Positions 51,427-60,016 of a stretch of 64,000 nt of DNA are shown in pieces. Under the pieces are notes generated by a model. It ran no database searches. It saw only the letters and a list, made by a program, of their open reading frames with translations, and was not told the origin of the DNA. The position numbers and the translations under genes were made by a program. Within the stretch, counting starts at the first letter, position 1. Each line of letters begins with the position of its first letter. This DNA comes from BAIKAL-G1 sp943369525 (lineage in GTDB: Bacteria > Cyanobacteriota > Cyanobacteriia > PCC-6307 > Cyanobiaceae): NCBI GenBank assembly GCA_943369525.1, contig CALRNL020000001.1, positions 62,001 to 126,000 of the forward strand. The letters run 5' to 3'.

Positions 51427-53020
51427 AGTGCTGAAAGCGGAGGCTGGCGGGCTGGCCCCAGTCACCGGTGGCTGCATAGCCTCGCCCGTTGTGGCAGAGG
51501 TGCCGCAGGATCCAGAAGGCGGGCTCGGGGCTCGGCAGATCCAATGCTGCTTGCAGGTCGACCAGGCTGCGGGAATGGCCATCGACCAGGAGCCCTTCCA
51601 GTTGGGCCTGGAGATCCAGGATCACGGCGGCGGCCTTCTTGCCGGCCTCGACGCCGGGCTGGTGGTAGGCGTTGACATTGACCAGTTCGCCGTAGAGGCC
51701 AACGGCCCGCTCGAACAGGGCGATCAGGGCGCCGAGGCTGCGGGCATCGAGCTGGCGCAAGGTAATCGTCAGGCTCTGGCGACCGCCGCCGTGGAGGGCG
51801 GCGCGGGTTCCCTGCAGGAACCCATCGAGGAAGTCGCCGGGGGCCTCCCCATCGATCGCTGCGATCGCTGCGGGATCGGCAAGCACCTCGATGAAGGTCA
51901 CAAAAAAGTTGTCGATGCCATCGCGCAGCTGTTGCACGTAGGCGTGTTGGTCCGTGGAGCCCTTGTTGCCATAGACGGCCAGGCCCTGGTGAACCACGAG
52001 GCCGTCGCGATCGAGCTCCTTGCCCAGGGACTCCATCACTAGCTGTTGTAGGTAGCGGCTGAACACCTCCAGCCGGTCCCGGTAGGGCAGCACCACCATG
52101 TCGCGCTTGCCCTGGCCGTTACCCGCCACCCACCAGGCCGTGGCCAGCAGGGCGGCGGGGTTGGCGCGGGCATCGGCCAGGCGGGTGCAGGCATCCATGG
52201 CCGCCGCCCCGGCCAGGAAGGCGCGGATGTCGGCGCCGATCAGGGCGCCGGGCAACAGTCCCACCACGCTGGTGATGCTGGTGCGCCCGCCGACCCAATC
52301 GAACAGGTCGAAGCGGGCCAACCAGCCACCGGCCTCGGCCACCTGGTCCAACTGGCTGCCGGCCATGGTGACGGCCACGGCCTGGCCCGGCCAGGCACAG
52401 CCGGCGGCCTCAAGGGCAGCGCGGGCCTGCTGCATCCCCAGGCGTGGCTCGGGGGTGCCGCCGGATTTACTCACCACGATCACCAAGGTGGTGTCCAGGC
52501 GCCCCTGCAGGGCTGCCAGGGTGCGCACCATGCCGTCGGGATCGACGTTGTCAAAGAAGTGGAAGGGCAGGCCCTGCCCGGGGTTTTGCAGGGCCCTCAG
52601 GATCAGCAGGGGCCCCAGGCCCGAGCCACCGATGCCGACCCAAAGCACATCGGTGAAGGGCTTGCCGGAGGGGGAGGCCAGGCTCCCAGCCAACACGTCC
52701 CGGCCAAACGCCTCGATGCGATCAATCTCCTGGTCAATGTGAACCGCGGCCTGGGGATCGGGGGCCAGGGCCGGCTGGCGCAGCCAGTAATGGCCCACCT
52801 GGCGCTGTTCATCGGCATTGGCGATCGATCCAGCCTCCAGGGCTGCCATGGCAGCAAAGGCCTTGGCAAAGCGGGGCTCCAGGGCTTCAAGGTCGGCCGG
52901 CTCGATGGCCATCCGGCTCACATCGAGCCAGATGCCCTGGGTTGGATCGTGCCAAAGCAGTGCACAGAACCGTTGCCACAGGCCCTCGGCGTCCGCACCG
53001 GAGGAGGCTGGAAAGGGCAT
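51422..53020 (-). CDS. pgi: Glucose-6-phosphate isomerase
   Basis: 532-residue Pgi, interconverting glucose-6-phosphate and fructose-6-phosphate in glycolysis, gluconeogenesis and glycogen/sucrose metabolism. ATG 53020 gives MPFPASSGADAEGLWQRFCA. Signatures are FTDVLWVGIGGSGLGPLLIL, VSKSGGTPEPRLGMQQARAA, FDWVGGRTSITSVVGLLPGA, the active-site VMESLGKELDRDGLVVHQGL with YGNKGSTDQHAYVQQL, and NAYHQPGVEAGKKAAAVILD. The last fits the long cyanobacterial form, which is more diverged from E. coli Pgi. The longer upstream frame is not family-like. It is convergent with leuS, the 60-bp spacer being repeat-rich. Confidence 0.96.
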   Translation of the reverse strand: MPFPASSGADAEGLWQRFCALLWHDPTQGIWLDVSRMAIEPADLEALEPRFAKAFAAMAALEAGSIANADEQRQVGHYWLRQPALAPDPQAAVHIDQEIDRIEAFGRDVLAGSLASPSGKPFTDVLWVGIGGSGLGPLLILRALQNPGQGLPFHFFDNVDPDGMVRTLAALQGRLDTTLVIVVSKSGGTPEPRLGMQQARAALEAAGCAWPGQAVAVTMAGSQLDQVAEAGGWLARFDLFDWVGGRTSITSVVGLLPGALIGADIRAFLAGAAAMDACTRLADARANPAALLATAWWVAGNGQGKRDMVVLPYRDRLEVFSRYLQQLVMESLGKELDRDGLVVHQGLAVYGNKGSTDQHAYVQQLRDGIDNFFVTFIEVLADPAAIAAIDGEAPGDFLDGFLQGTRAALHGGGRQSLTITLRQLDARSLGALIALFERAVGLYGELVNVNAYHQPGVEAGKKAAAVILDLQAQLEGLLVDGHSRSLVDLQAALDLPSPEPAFWILRHLCHNGRGYAATGDWGQPASLRFQHS

Positions 53021-53189
53021 CGATGGCACTGGGGTCTTCGGGTCAAACCACCAAGAAACTACTGAGGAACGCCCCCCAGGCCCAGTCATGCCGTGTTTTG
53101 TAGATGGATTGGTTCTGGATTGAGCACCGGCAAGGGGGCCAGCGCTTTCTGGGACCTGGTTCAGGGGGCGCGGTTTAGGGAGGCGCGGT

Positions 53190-54914
53190 TCAGGCTGGCA
53201 CCAGGCCCAGCCATTGCCGCCGCCGTTCCAGGGCCTGGGCTCCGGCGGCGGGATCGCTTTCCAAGCGCCAGGACTCCACCGCTGGGGGGGCCGCCGTGAG
53301 GACGCAGCTGCGTACCAGGCCGCGGCGACAGAAGAGCAGGTCCCTGCTTTGGCCAATTGTCCAGCCGGTTTTAAGGGCTTCGGCCTGGCGCAGGCGCTCG
53401 CCATCTTGGGCCAACAGCTCATCGCCTACGGCCAGGCCGGCCTGCTCGGCGGGGCCGTGGCGGTGCACCCGCTGCACCAGCAGGCCCGAGGACTCGGCCT
53501 TAACCGTCAGGCCGAGCCAGGGGGATTGGGCCGGCTGGGGCACCAGCTGGAGTCCCAGATCGGCCAGATAGCCGGCCAGATCCGGGTCGCCGCGGTCCTC
53601 AAGCCAGTGGGGCAACAGCGACTCCAGGTCGGCCGCTTCAGCGGCGAAGGCGGCCAGCAGATCCCCCTGTTGGTAGCCCCGGCCCCAGCGGCCGAAGTGC
53701 TGCCACAGCTGGCGGATCACCACGGAAAGGGCACTGCCCTGGCGGCGCAGGTGCAGGTCGAGCACCAGGGCGATCACGGCCCCCTTGAGGTAGTAACTGA
53801 CCTGGCTATCGCCGGCGTAGGCATCGGCCCGGTAGAGCTTCACCCAGGCCTCCTGGCTGCTTTCGGCCAGGCCCTGGACCTGGCGGCCGGGGGTGAGCAG
53901 ATAGCGACTGAGGTCCTGGCCCAGGTCCTCAAGCAGCGCTGATTCCGTGCCCAAGCCCGCCGTGAGGGGCAAGAACTGGTCGAGATAGCTGGTGATGCCT
54001 TCGGCAAACCACAGGCTGGGCACCACCACCGGCTGGTGGTAGTTGATCGGGGTGAGTTCGGCTGGCCGCAGCCGCCGCACGTTCCATTGGTGCAGATATT
54101 CGTGGGCGACCAGCTGCAGAAACTTGCGATACCCGGCTGACGTTTGCAGGCTGGCGCGGCCGTAAACGAGGACGCAGCTGTCGTCGTGCTCGAGGCCGCC
54201 GTAACCCTCATCCAGCAGGTGCAGGATGAAGAGGTAGCCGTCGCTGGCCGGGGCCGGCACACCCATCAACCGGCAGCAGGCCTCGGCCGTGGCCTGCACA
54301 TCGGCCAGCAGGGTCGGGCAATGGCGCTGCAACCAGTTTTTGGTGCCGGCGCCACCCTCCCAGGTCACCCAGCGGTGGGGCACGCCAGCCACAGCAAAAG
54401 TGACGCCGCGGTGAGGGCCCAGCTCCAGGGGGGTATCGATTAGGTGGTCGAAATCGCGGGCCAGCCAGGCGCCATCGCCGCTAGGGGGCAGGGGCACGCA
54501 GGCCTGCCAATCGGCCGGTTGGCGGATCTCCAGCCGGTGGGGGGACCAGCGTTCGCCCTCACCCTCCAGCACCACCGCGGCCCGGGCAAAAAAACCGTGG
54601 TCGCCGTCGAGGTGGCAGGTGCGCACGGACAGCTCGGTGGCCATCAACCGGTAACGGATCCGCAGGGGCTCCCCAACCTGGCCGGCCAGGTCCAGCTGCC
54701 AGCAGGCCGGGGCCAGGCGCCGCAGCGGGCAGGGCTGGTCGGCGCAGTCCACCTCCAGGCCTTCGAGGTGGCGAACGTAGTCGCGAATCAGATAGGAGCC
54801 GGGGGTCCAGGCGGGCAGGCGCAGGCGCAACTGGGGCCTGGGGACCTCCAGCTCAATCGTGACGGTGAGCAGATGGGCCTGGGGATCGCCCAGATCCAGG
54901 CGAACGGTGGGCAC
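53190..54914 (-). CDS. M61 family glycyl aminopeptidase with a PDZ domain
   Basis: 574-residue metallopeptidase. The zinc site HEYLH sits in FLQLVAHEYLHQWNVRRLRP (about residue 270) and the third ligand glutamate in SLWFAEGITSYLDQFLPL. The N-terminal beta domain has VPRPQLRLRLPAWTPGSYLI and RDYVRHLEGLEV, as in M61 members. A C-terminal PDZ-like domain (WLGLTVKAESSGLLVQRVHR and GPAEQAGLAVGDELLAQDGE) probably positions peptide C-termini. No signal peptide is seen, so a cytoplasmic role trimming Gly/Ala-rich peptides is the simplest reading. It is 8 bp downstream of ycf35 and ends 169 bp after the pgi start, same strand. Confidence 0.92.
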   Translation of the reverse strand: MPTVRLDLGDPQAHLLTVTIELEVPRPQLRLRLPAWTPGSYLIRDYVRHLEGLEVDCADQPCPLRRLAPACWQLDLAGQVGEPLRIRYRLMATELSVRTCHLDGDHGFFARAAVVLEGEGERWSPHRLEIRQPADWQACVPLPPSGDGAWLARDFDHLIDTPLELGPHRGVTFAVAGVPHRWVTWEGGAGTKNWLQRHCPTLLADVQATAEACCRLMGVPAPASDGYLFILHLLDEGYGGLEHDDSCVLVYGRASLQTSAGYRKFLQLVAHEYLHQWNVRRLRPAELTPINYHQPVVVPSLWFAEGITSYLDQFLPLTAGLGTESALLEDLGQDLSRYLLTPGRQVQGLAESSQEAWVKLYRADAYAGDSQVSYYLKGAVIALVLDLHLRRQGSALSVVIRQLWQHFGRWGRGYQQGDLLAAFAAEAADLESLLPHWLEDRGDPDLAGYLADLGLQLVPQPAQSPWLGLTVKAESSGLLVQRVHRHGPAEQAGLAVGDELLAQDGERLRQAEALKTGWTIGQSRDLLFCRRGLVRSCVLTAAPPAVESWRLESDPAAGAQALERRRQWLGLVPA

Positions 54915-54922
54915 GCGCTGGC

Positions 54923-55489
54923 TCAGGAGCGGGGCCGGGGCCGGGCCAGGGAAGGCACCCGGGTTGGGATCTGGGCTAGATCGCTGCCAGGGGGGGCCAT
55001 GGCCGCGTCAGGGGCCTGGCTCGAGGCGGGGCGGACGGGCTCTTCGATGGTCAGATCGGCCCCAGCCAAGCCGCCAGTCGCCGCCGCTTGCAGGGCCTGG
55101 CCAAGGGCGTAGCGGCGGCTGAGTTGGCTGAGCAACTCCTGCAGGGGGCTGGCGGCAGCGATCCGGCCCAGGTCGCCCACCAGGGCCAGGGAGCCATCCA
55201 GTTGGCGGGCCCAGCCGAGGCTGAAACTGGGGCTTAAGGGCTGGGCGCTCCTGCGAGTTAGACGCTTGGACTGGGTCTGGGTCTGGGTCTGGGTCTGGGC
55301 GAGGGAGGGGCCCAGGCTGCCCAGGAGCGGCCCAGCCACCAAATCCAGGCGCAGCAGCACGGGCACCTGTTCACCAGCAAAGCCCTCTACGGCGCCGCCC
55401 CGGTGGACCTGCTGACCCAGGTCGGTCAGGGCTTCGGCGACCAGGTCCACGTCGCGCAGCAGCGTGGGCAGGATGGAGAGATGGGACAT
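54923..55489 (-). CDS. ycf35: Ycf35 / DUF1257 protein
   Basis: 188-residue member of the Ycf35 (DUF1257) family, encoded in cyanobacteria and red-lineage plastids; function unknown. It starts at ATG 55489 with MSHLSILPTLLRDVDLVAEA, the family's hallmark N-terminus, then LTDLGQQVHRGGAVEGFAGE, LGWARQLDGSLALVGDLGRI and LQELLSQLSRRYALGQALQA. A stretch of alternating Gln/Thr (QTQTQTQTQ), encoded by a hexanucleotide tandem repeat, splits the domain near residue 65. The last 55 residues are Pro/Ala-rich extra sequence. Its start codon faces that of purN across 7 bp. Confidence 0.88.
   Translation of the reverse strand: MSHLSILPTLLRDVDLVAEALTDLGQQVHRGGAVEGFAGEQVPVLLRLDLVAGPLLGSLGPSLAQTQTQTQTQSKRLTRRSAQPLSPSFSLGWARQLDGSLALVGDLGRIAAASPLQELLSQLSRRYALGQALQAAATGGLAGADLTIEEPVRPASSQAPDAAMAPPGSDLAQIPTRVPSLARPRPRS
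55271..55299 (-). repeat. ycf35: Hexanucleotide tandem repeat inside ycf35
   Basis: CTGGGT on the plus strand is repeated 4.8 times without a mismatch. Read on the coding strand it encodes alternating Gln-Thr. In-frame length changes of 6 bp would add or remove Gln-Thr pairs without a frameshift. Confidence 0.9.
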
Positions 55490-55496
55490 GGACGGA

Positions 55497-56246
55497 ATGC
55501 CCGCTTTTTCCGACCCTAGCGATGCCGACCGGGCCGTCCAGTGGCCGTTGCCACCGGCTGGCTGGCTGCTAGCGCAATCAAGTGCCGGTGGCGATGACGG
55601 TTTGGGACCGGGACCTGGATCTGGGACTGGCCATGGCAGCGCGGCCCTGGGGCGGCCCCTGCGACTGGGGGTAATGGCCTCCGGCAACGGCAGCAATTTC
55701 GAGGCCCTCGTGCAGGCCAGCGCCAACAGCCTCCTGCCGGCCCAGGTGGTGAGCCTGGTCGTGAACAACCCCGGCTGTGGCGCCAGCACGCGGGCCGAAC
55801 GGCTGGCCATTGGCGTGACCTGCCTGAACCACCGCAACTTCGCCAACCGCGACAGCCTTGATGGCGCCCTGGTGGAGCACTTCCAGGCCGCTGGCGTGGA
55901 CCTGGTGGTGATGGCGGGCTGGATGCGCATCGTGACCTGCCGCCTGATTCGGGCCTACCCGGAGCGGCTGGTGAACATTCACCCTTCGCTGTTGCCGAGT
56001 TTTCGGGGGGTTGATGCGATCGGCCAAGCCCTAGCCGCCGGCGTCAGCCTTAGCGGCTGCACGGCCCATCTGGTGAGCGAAGAGGTGGATGCCGGCCGGA
56101 TCCTCGCCCAGGCAGCCGTGCCCGTGATTTCGAGCGACACCCATGCCAGCCTGGCCCAGCGAATCCAGGTCCAGGAACACCGGATCCTGCCCCTGGCCGT
56201 GGCCCTGGCTGCCGAACGGCTGGGTCTGCTCCATAGCCAGCCCTAG
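55497..56246 (+). CDS. purN: Phosphoribosylglycinamide formyltransferase
   Basis: Transfers a formyl group from 10-formyl-THF to GAR in de novo purine synthesis. The catalytic domain starts at RPLRLGVMASGNGSNFEALV (about residue 55) and contains NHRNFANRD, LVVMAGWMRIVT, the active-site NIHPSLLPSFRGVDAIGQAL and GCTAHLVSEEVDAGRILAQA with the conserved histidine and aspartate. The first 54 residues from ATG 55497 form a Gly/Pro-rich leader (GLGPGPGSGTGHGS) with no family counterpart; no other start lies closer to the domain. The start faces that of ycf35 7 bp away, so each promoter must lie in the other's coding sequence. The 3' end converges on argC. Confidence 0.93.
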   Translation: MPAFSDPSDADRAVQWPLPPAGWLLAQSSAGGDDGLGPGPGSGTGHGSAALGRPLRLGVMASGNGSNFEALVQASANSLLPAQVVSLVVNNPGCGASTRAERLAIGVTCLNHRNFANRDSLDGALVEHFQAAGVDLVVMAGWMRIVTCRLIRAYPERLVNIHPSLLPSFRGVDAIGQALAAGVSLSGCTAHLVSEEVDAGRILAQAAVPVISSDTHASLAQRIQVQEHRILPLAVALAAERLGLLHSQP

Positions 56247-56288
56247 CCACCCCGAGGGGAGCCTCGCCAGGCCCAACCCCGCCGGGCT

Positions 56289-57398
56289 TCAGGGATAGAA
56301 GGGCAGCAGGGGCAAGCCCGTGGTGGCGGGCAAGCCGGCCAGCAGGTTGAGGCATTGCACCCCCTGGCCAGCCTGGCCCTTGATCAGGTTGTCGATGGCG
56401 CTCATCAAAACCAGCTGGCCGGTGCGTTGGTCCACCTGCACGCCAATCAGGGCCCGGTTCGTCTGGCGCACCCATTTGGTCGAGGGGTAGGTACCCACGG
56501 GCAACACCGACACGCAGGGGGCCTGGCGGTAGGCCGCCTCCAGCACGGTGGTGCAATCTTCGGCGGTAAGGCCCGGATCGCGCAGGCGGCCGTAGACGGT
56601 GGCCAGGAGTCCGCGCACCATCGGCATCAGGTGGGGGGTGAATTGGAGCTGGATTGGCTGGCCAGCGGCCTGCCCCGCCAGCTGCTCAATCTCACTGGTA
56701 TGACGATGGCCCACCACGCCGTAGGGGGCCACAGCCTCGGAGGCTTCGGCCAGGAGCAGGTGCTCCTTGGCGGCGCGACCGCCGCCGCTGGTGCCCGTCT
56801 TGGCATCGATCACGATGCCACTCGGTTCGATCAGCCCCTGTTGCAGGAAGGGCAACAGGGCTAGCAGGCTGGCGGTGGGGAAGCAACCCGGCGCCGCCAC
56901 CAGGCGTGCCGCGGCAATGCGTTCCGCCTCCCACTCCACCAGGCCATACACCGCCTCCTGGCAGAGGTCGGCGTCGCTGCGGGGGAAGGCCCGGGCCTCA
57001 CTGACATACACCTCCTGCCACTGGGCCAGGGAGCGGTAGCGGTAGTCGGCGGACAGGTCCACCACCTTGACGCCCCGCTCCAGCAGGCCTGGCACGAGGC
57101 TGGAGGCCAGGCCATTGGGGAGGCTCAGCAGGGCCAGGTCGGCCACGGCCGCAATCGCGGCCGCATCCGGGATCTGCACGATCGGATCGCCGGGCAGGGG
57201 CAGGAACGGCACCAGCTCGCCCCAGCGTTTGCCGGCACTGCGCTCGCCGCCTAGGTAGGTGACGTCCAGGCTGGGATGGTCCTGCAACAGCCGCAGGGTC
57301 TGCAGGCCGCCGTAGCCACTGGCGCCGATCACGGCGACGCGCCGCCCATCCTGACGATCCGCCGCCTGAGCGGGATGGTCGGGGGACGGAGAGGCCAT
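56289..57398 (-). CDS. argC: N-acetyl-gamma-glutamyl-phosphate reductase
   Basis: 369-residue NADPH-dependent enzyme of arginine synthesis. The N-terminal Rossmann motif reads RRVAVIGASGYGGLQTLRLL. The catalytic cysteine is in RLVAAPGCFPTASLLALLPF, and the substrate site has DAKTGTSGGGRAAKEHLLLA. The C-terminal domain (TPHLMPMVRGLLATVYGRL and SAIDNLIKGQAGQGVQCLNL) is complete. ATG 57398 leaves a 20-residue Asp/Gln-rich leader. Longer in-frame sequence upstream overlaps the regulatory spacer. It is divergent from ribBA (149 bp) with a nested hairpin in between. Confidence 0.96.
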   Translation of the reverse strand: MASPSPDHPAQAADRQDGRRVAVIGASGYGGLQTLRLLQDHPSLDVTYLGGERSAGKRWGELVPFLPLPGDPIVQIPDAAAIAAVADLALLSLPNGLASSLVPGLLERGVKVVDLSADYRYRSLAQWQEVYVSEARAFPRSDADLCQEAVYGLVEWEAERIAAARLVAAPGCFPTASLLALLPFLQQGLIEPSGIVIDAKTGTSGGGRAAKEHLLLAEASEAVAPYGVVGHRHTSEIEQLAGQAAGQPIQLQFTPHLMPMVRGLLATVYGRLRDPGLTAEDCTTVLEAAYRQAPCVSVLPVGTYPSTKWVRQTNRALIGVQVDQRTGQLVLMSAIDNLIKGQAGQGVQCLNLLAGLPATTGLPLLPFYP

Positions 57399-57403
57399 GC
57401 CGA

Positions 57404-57468
57404 AAGGTCGGTAACGCCAGATCGTACCGGGATCTATAACCAGGGATATCTGGCCCGTGGCCGACCTT
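57404..57468. promoter_or_regulatory. Nested inverted repeat in the argC-ribBA divergent spacer
   Basis: Outer arms AAGGTCGG (57404-57411) and CCGACCTT (57461-57468) enclose inner arms GCCAGAT (57416-57422) and ATCTGGC (57448-57454), 15 paired bases in all. A TATAAC hexamer (57435-57440) lies in the apical loop and could be a -10 box for ribBA. The opposite strand has TATAGA at the same place, a possible argC -10. It may be an operator or a folded leader. It does not match the FMN riboswitch. Confidence 0.45.
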
Positions 57469-57547
57469 GCCATCCGAGATCCACCCCCTCTCCCCCAGCC
57501 AGCCGGTATCGGCTGATCAACCGCTGGCAGGCGAGCTAGGGGTTGAA

Positions 57548-59314
57548 ATGACGCAGTTGGCGGCGGCACGGCCTATTCGTTTTGATGCGATCGCCGATGC
57601 CCTAGCCGCGATCCGCAATGGCGAGATGGTGGTAGTGGTCGATGACGAAAACCGAGAAAACGAGGGGGATCTGATCTGTGCGGCCCAGTTCGCCACCCCC
57701 GAGCAAATCAATTTCATGGCCACCGAGGCCCGGGGACTGATTTGCCTGGCCATGGAGGGCGAGCGGCTCGATGCCCTCGAGCTACCCCTGATGGTGGATC
57801 GCAACACCGACGAAAATCAGACCGCCTTCACGGTGAGTGTGGATGCGGGCCCGGAAAACGGTGTCAGCACGGGCATTTCCGCCGATGACCGGGCCCGCAC
57901 GATTCAGGTGGCCATCCACCCCGCCACCCGGGCCGCTGACCTGCGCCGCCCTGGCCATATTTTTCCGCTGCGCGCCCGCCAAGGCGGGGTGCTGAAGCGG
58001 GCCGGCCACACCGAAGCCGCCGTGGACCTGGCCCGGCTAGCCGGCCTCTATCCGGCCGGGGTGATCTGTGAAATCCAGAACGGCGATGGCTCGATGGCCC
58101 GCCTGCCCCAATTGGTGGACTACGCCCAGCAGCGCGGGCTACGCCTGATCAACATTGCCGATCTCATCAGTTATCGGCTCGACACCGAGCGGTTCGTGCT
58201 GCGCCAGGCCGAGGCCCAAATGCCCAGTGCCTTTGGCCAATTTCGGGCCATTGGCTATCGCAATGACCTCGATGGCAGCGAACACATCGCCATCGTCAAA
58301 GGCCAGCCGGAGAGGGCCACGGGTCCGGTGCTGGTGCGGGTGCATTCAGAGTGTCTCACCGGCGATGCCTTTGGCTCCCTGCGCTGCGATTGCCGGCCCC
58401 AGCTGGAGGCAGCCCTGGCCATGATCGAGGCGGAGGGTGAAGGCGTGGTGGTGTACCTACGCCAGGAGGGCCGCGGCATCGGCCTGATCAATAAATTGCG
58501 CGCCTACAGCCTCCAGGATGGCGGCTTGGACACGGTGGAGGCCAATGAGCGGCTCGGCTTTGCCGCCGACCTGCGCAACTACGGCGTGGGTGCCCAGATC
58601 CTCAGCGACCTGGGGGTCCATCACCTGCGGCTGATCACCAATAACCCACGAAAAATTGCCGGCCTGGGCGGCTATGGCTTGCAGGTTGAAGATCGGGTTC
58701 CCCTAGTGATGGACCCGGGTCAGCACAATGCCGGCTATCTGCAAACCAAGCAGGACAAACTGGGCCACCTGATGGGCAGCGCCGGGGGGCCAGCAGCGGG
58801 CCCGGCGGCGGTATTGGCCTGGCAGGGGTCGCCCCAGGCCCTGGCCCCCCTGATCGCGCCGGACGCCGCCAATGGCGCCTTCGGCGGGGCAGACGCAGGC
58901 CCCGATCCGGAGTCCACGGACGCCGCCGCCGAGCCCCTAGCGGCGGATGGTGAACGGCAGAGCGCCGCCTGGGAGGTGATCTTGGCCAGCCATTGGCAGG
59001 AGCTTACGGATTGGGCCGGCCAGTACCAGCTTGAGATCCAACGGGAAGACCATCCCCGCCTGCTGGCCCTCCTTGACCGTCCCTCCCTTGCGGTGCTGGT
59101 GACCGGCTCCAACCCCGAGGTCCTGCAGTCAGGGCTAACGCGCATGGCCCAATGGCCCACCACCCAGTCGGTCTGCCTGCTGCTCGCGCCCGATGCCCAG
59201 CGCAGTACCCATCCGAGCGTGTCGATTGAGGCGGAACGCCGGCCCCTGCGGGAGCTGGCTGCCGCCCCAGGGCTCCTGCCCCATCAACAGTCGGGCCTGA
59301 CCCGTTGGTGTTGA
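57548..59314 (+). CDS. ribBA: Bifunctional DHBP synthase / GTP cyclohydrolase II (riboflavin synthesis)
   Basis: 588-residue fusion making both precursors of riboflavin. The N-terminal RibB domain (residues about 10-210) has VVVDDENRENEGDLICAAQF and TGISADDRARTIQVAIH. The RibA domain has VRVHSECLTGDAFGSLRCDC with the zinc cysteines, YLRQEGRGIGLINKLRAYSL and the final GYLQTKQDKLGHL. ATG 57548 is preceded by AGGGG at good spacing and beats an in-frame TTG at 57467. After the catalytic part comes an Ala/Gly-rich linker and a further domain-like tail of about 120 residues (VILASHWQELTDWAGQYQLE through GLTRWC), as in other picocyanobacterial RibBA proteins but of unknown role. Confidence 0.95.
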   Translation: MTQLAAARPIRFDAIADALAAIRNGEMVVVVDDENRENEGDLICAAQFATPEQINFMATEARGLICLAMEGERLDALELPLMVDRNTDENQTAFTVSVDAGPENGVSTGISADDRARTIQVAIHPATRAADLRRPGHIFPLRARQGGVLKRAGHTEAAVDLARLAGLYPAGVICEIQNGDGSMARLPQLVDYAQQRGLRLINIADLISYRLDTERFVLRQAEAQMPSAFGQFRAIGYRNDLDGSEHIAIVKGQPERATGPVLVRVHSECLTGDAFGSLRCDCRPQLEAALAMIEAEGEGVVVYLRQEGRGIGLINKLRAYSLQDGGLDTVEANERLGFAADLRNYGVGAQILSDLGVHHLRLITNNPRKIAGLGGYGLQVEDRVPLVMDPGQHNAGYLQTKQDKLGHLMGSAGGPAAGPAAVLAWQGSPQALAPLIAPDAANGAFGGADAGPDPESTDAAAEPLAADGERQSAAWEVILASHWQELTDWAGQYQLEIQREDHPRLLALLDRPSLAVLVTGSNPEVLQSGLTRMAQWPTTQSVCLLLAPDAQRSTHPSVSIEAERRPLRELAAAPGLLPHQQSGLTRWC

Positions 59315-59375
59315 TCGGGGGCGGCAAGCCAGAGGGCGATCGGGCCAGGGACGGTAATCAGGACAGGGTCGCTAA

Positions 59376-59816
59376 TCAGGACAGGATCGAGAGCTTGGTG
59401 ATCCGGGTTCCCTTACGAATGGCCAGCACCACATCAAGGTTGGCGGCCTGACCAAACACCGTATGGACCCCATCGAGGTGGGGCTGGGCGGCATGGCAGA
59501 GGAAGAACTGGCTGCCCCCGGTGTTCTTACCGGCGTGGGCCATCGACAGGGTGCCGTCCTCGTGGAGGCGGCTGTTGATTTCACAGGGAATCATGTAGCC
59601 AGGGCCGCCGGTGCCGGCCATCCCCTTGGCGCCTTCGCGGCTGTTGGGGCAACCACCCTGGGCCATGAAGCCATCGATGACGCGGTGGAAGGCCAGGCCG
59701 TCATAGAAGCCCTCGTTGGCCAATTTGACGAAGTTGGCCACGGTGGCGGGGGCATCGGCATCAAACAACTCGATCTCGAGGGTGCCTGCCTCGGTCTCCA
59801 TCAGGGCCTTGGTCAT
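59376..59816 (-). CDS. Peptidyl-prolyl cis-trans isomerase (cyclophilin)
   Basis: 146-residue cytosolic-type cyclophilin, shorter than eukaryotic forms. The catalytic arginine segment is FYDGLAFHRVIDGFMAQGGC, followed by GTGGPGYMIPCEINSRLHED and the core strand GTLSMAHAGKNTGGSQFFLC; HTVFGQAANLDVVLAIRKGT completes the barrel. There is no signal peptide, so it acts in the cytoplasm. The gene stands alone: convergent with ribBA across a 60-bp spacer with a repeated AATCAGGACAGG word, and divergent from mtnP across a repeat-rich 200 bp. Confidence 0.95.
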   Translation of the reverse strand: MTKALMETEAGTLEIELFDADAPATVANFVKLANEGFYDGLAFHRVIDGFMAQGGCPNSREGAKGMAGTGGPGYMIPCEINSRLHEDGTLSMAHAGKNTGGSQFFLCHAAQPHLDGVHTVFGQAANLDVVLAIRKGTRITKLSILS

Positions 59817-59889
59817 TGATGCTCTGCAAACAGCTCCAGTATGGGCTTTGCCCCGCGGGGGCGTGATAGCTAGATGGTTTGACCAGGTC

Positions 59890-59970
59890 GGGGCCTGGTT
59901 GACGGGCGCCTGCTTGTAGGGGCCTGGTTGAAGGGGCCCGTTTCATGGCGCCCAGTTGACGGGCGCCTGG
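59890..59970. repeat. Three degenerate GC-rich repeat units upstream of mtnP
   Basis: The word TTGACGGGCGCCTG occurs at 59899-59912 and 59956-59969, and GCCTGGTTGA at 59893-59902 and 59922-59931. Together they form about three irregular 25-30 bp units in the 200-bp spacer between the cyclophilin gene and mtnP. It looks like a minisatellite-type expansion rather than a CRISPR: there are no uniform repeats or spacers. Confidence 0.7.
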
Positions 59971-60016
59971 GCGGACCTGCGCTTGGGTAGAAAAGGTCTT
60001 CCCCTCTGCCTTCGCC

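Noticed and set aside
57399..57547. FMN riboswitch ahead of ribBA
   Set aside because: The spacer has paired segments, but none of the conserved FMN-element loops could be found in order.
59890..59970. Possible CRISPR array
   Set aside because: Units are unequal and few, the similar parts are 10-14 bp, and there are no regular unique spacers or cas genes.
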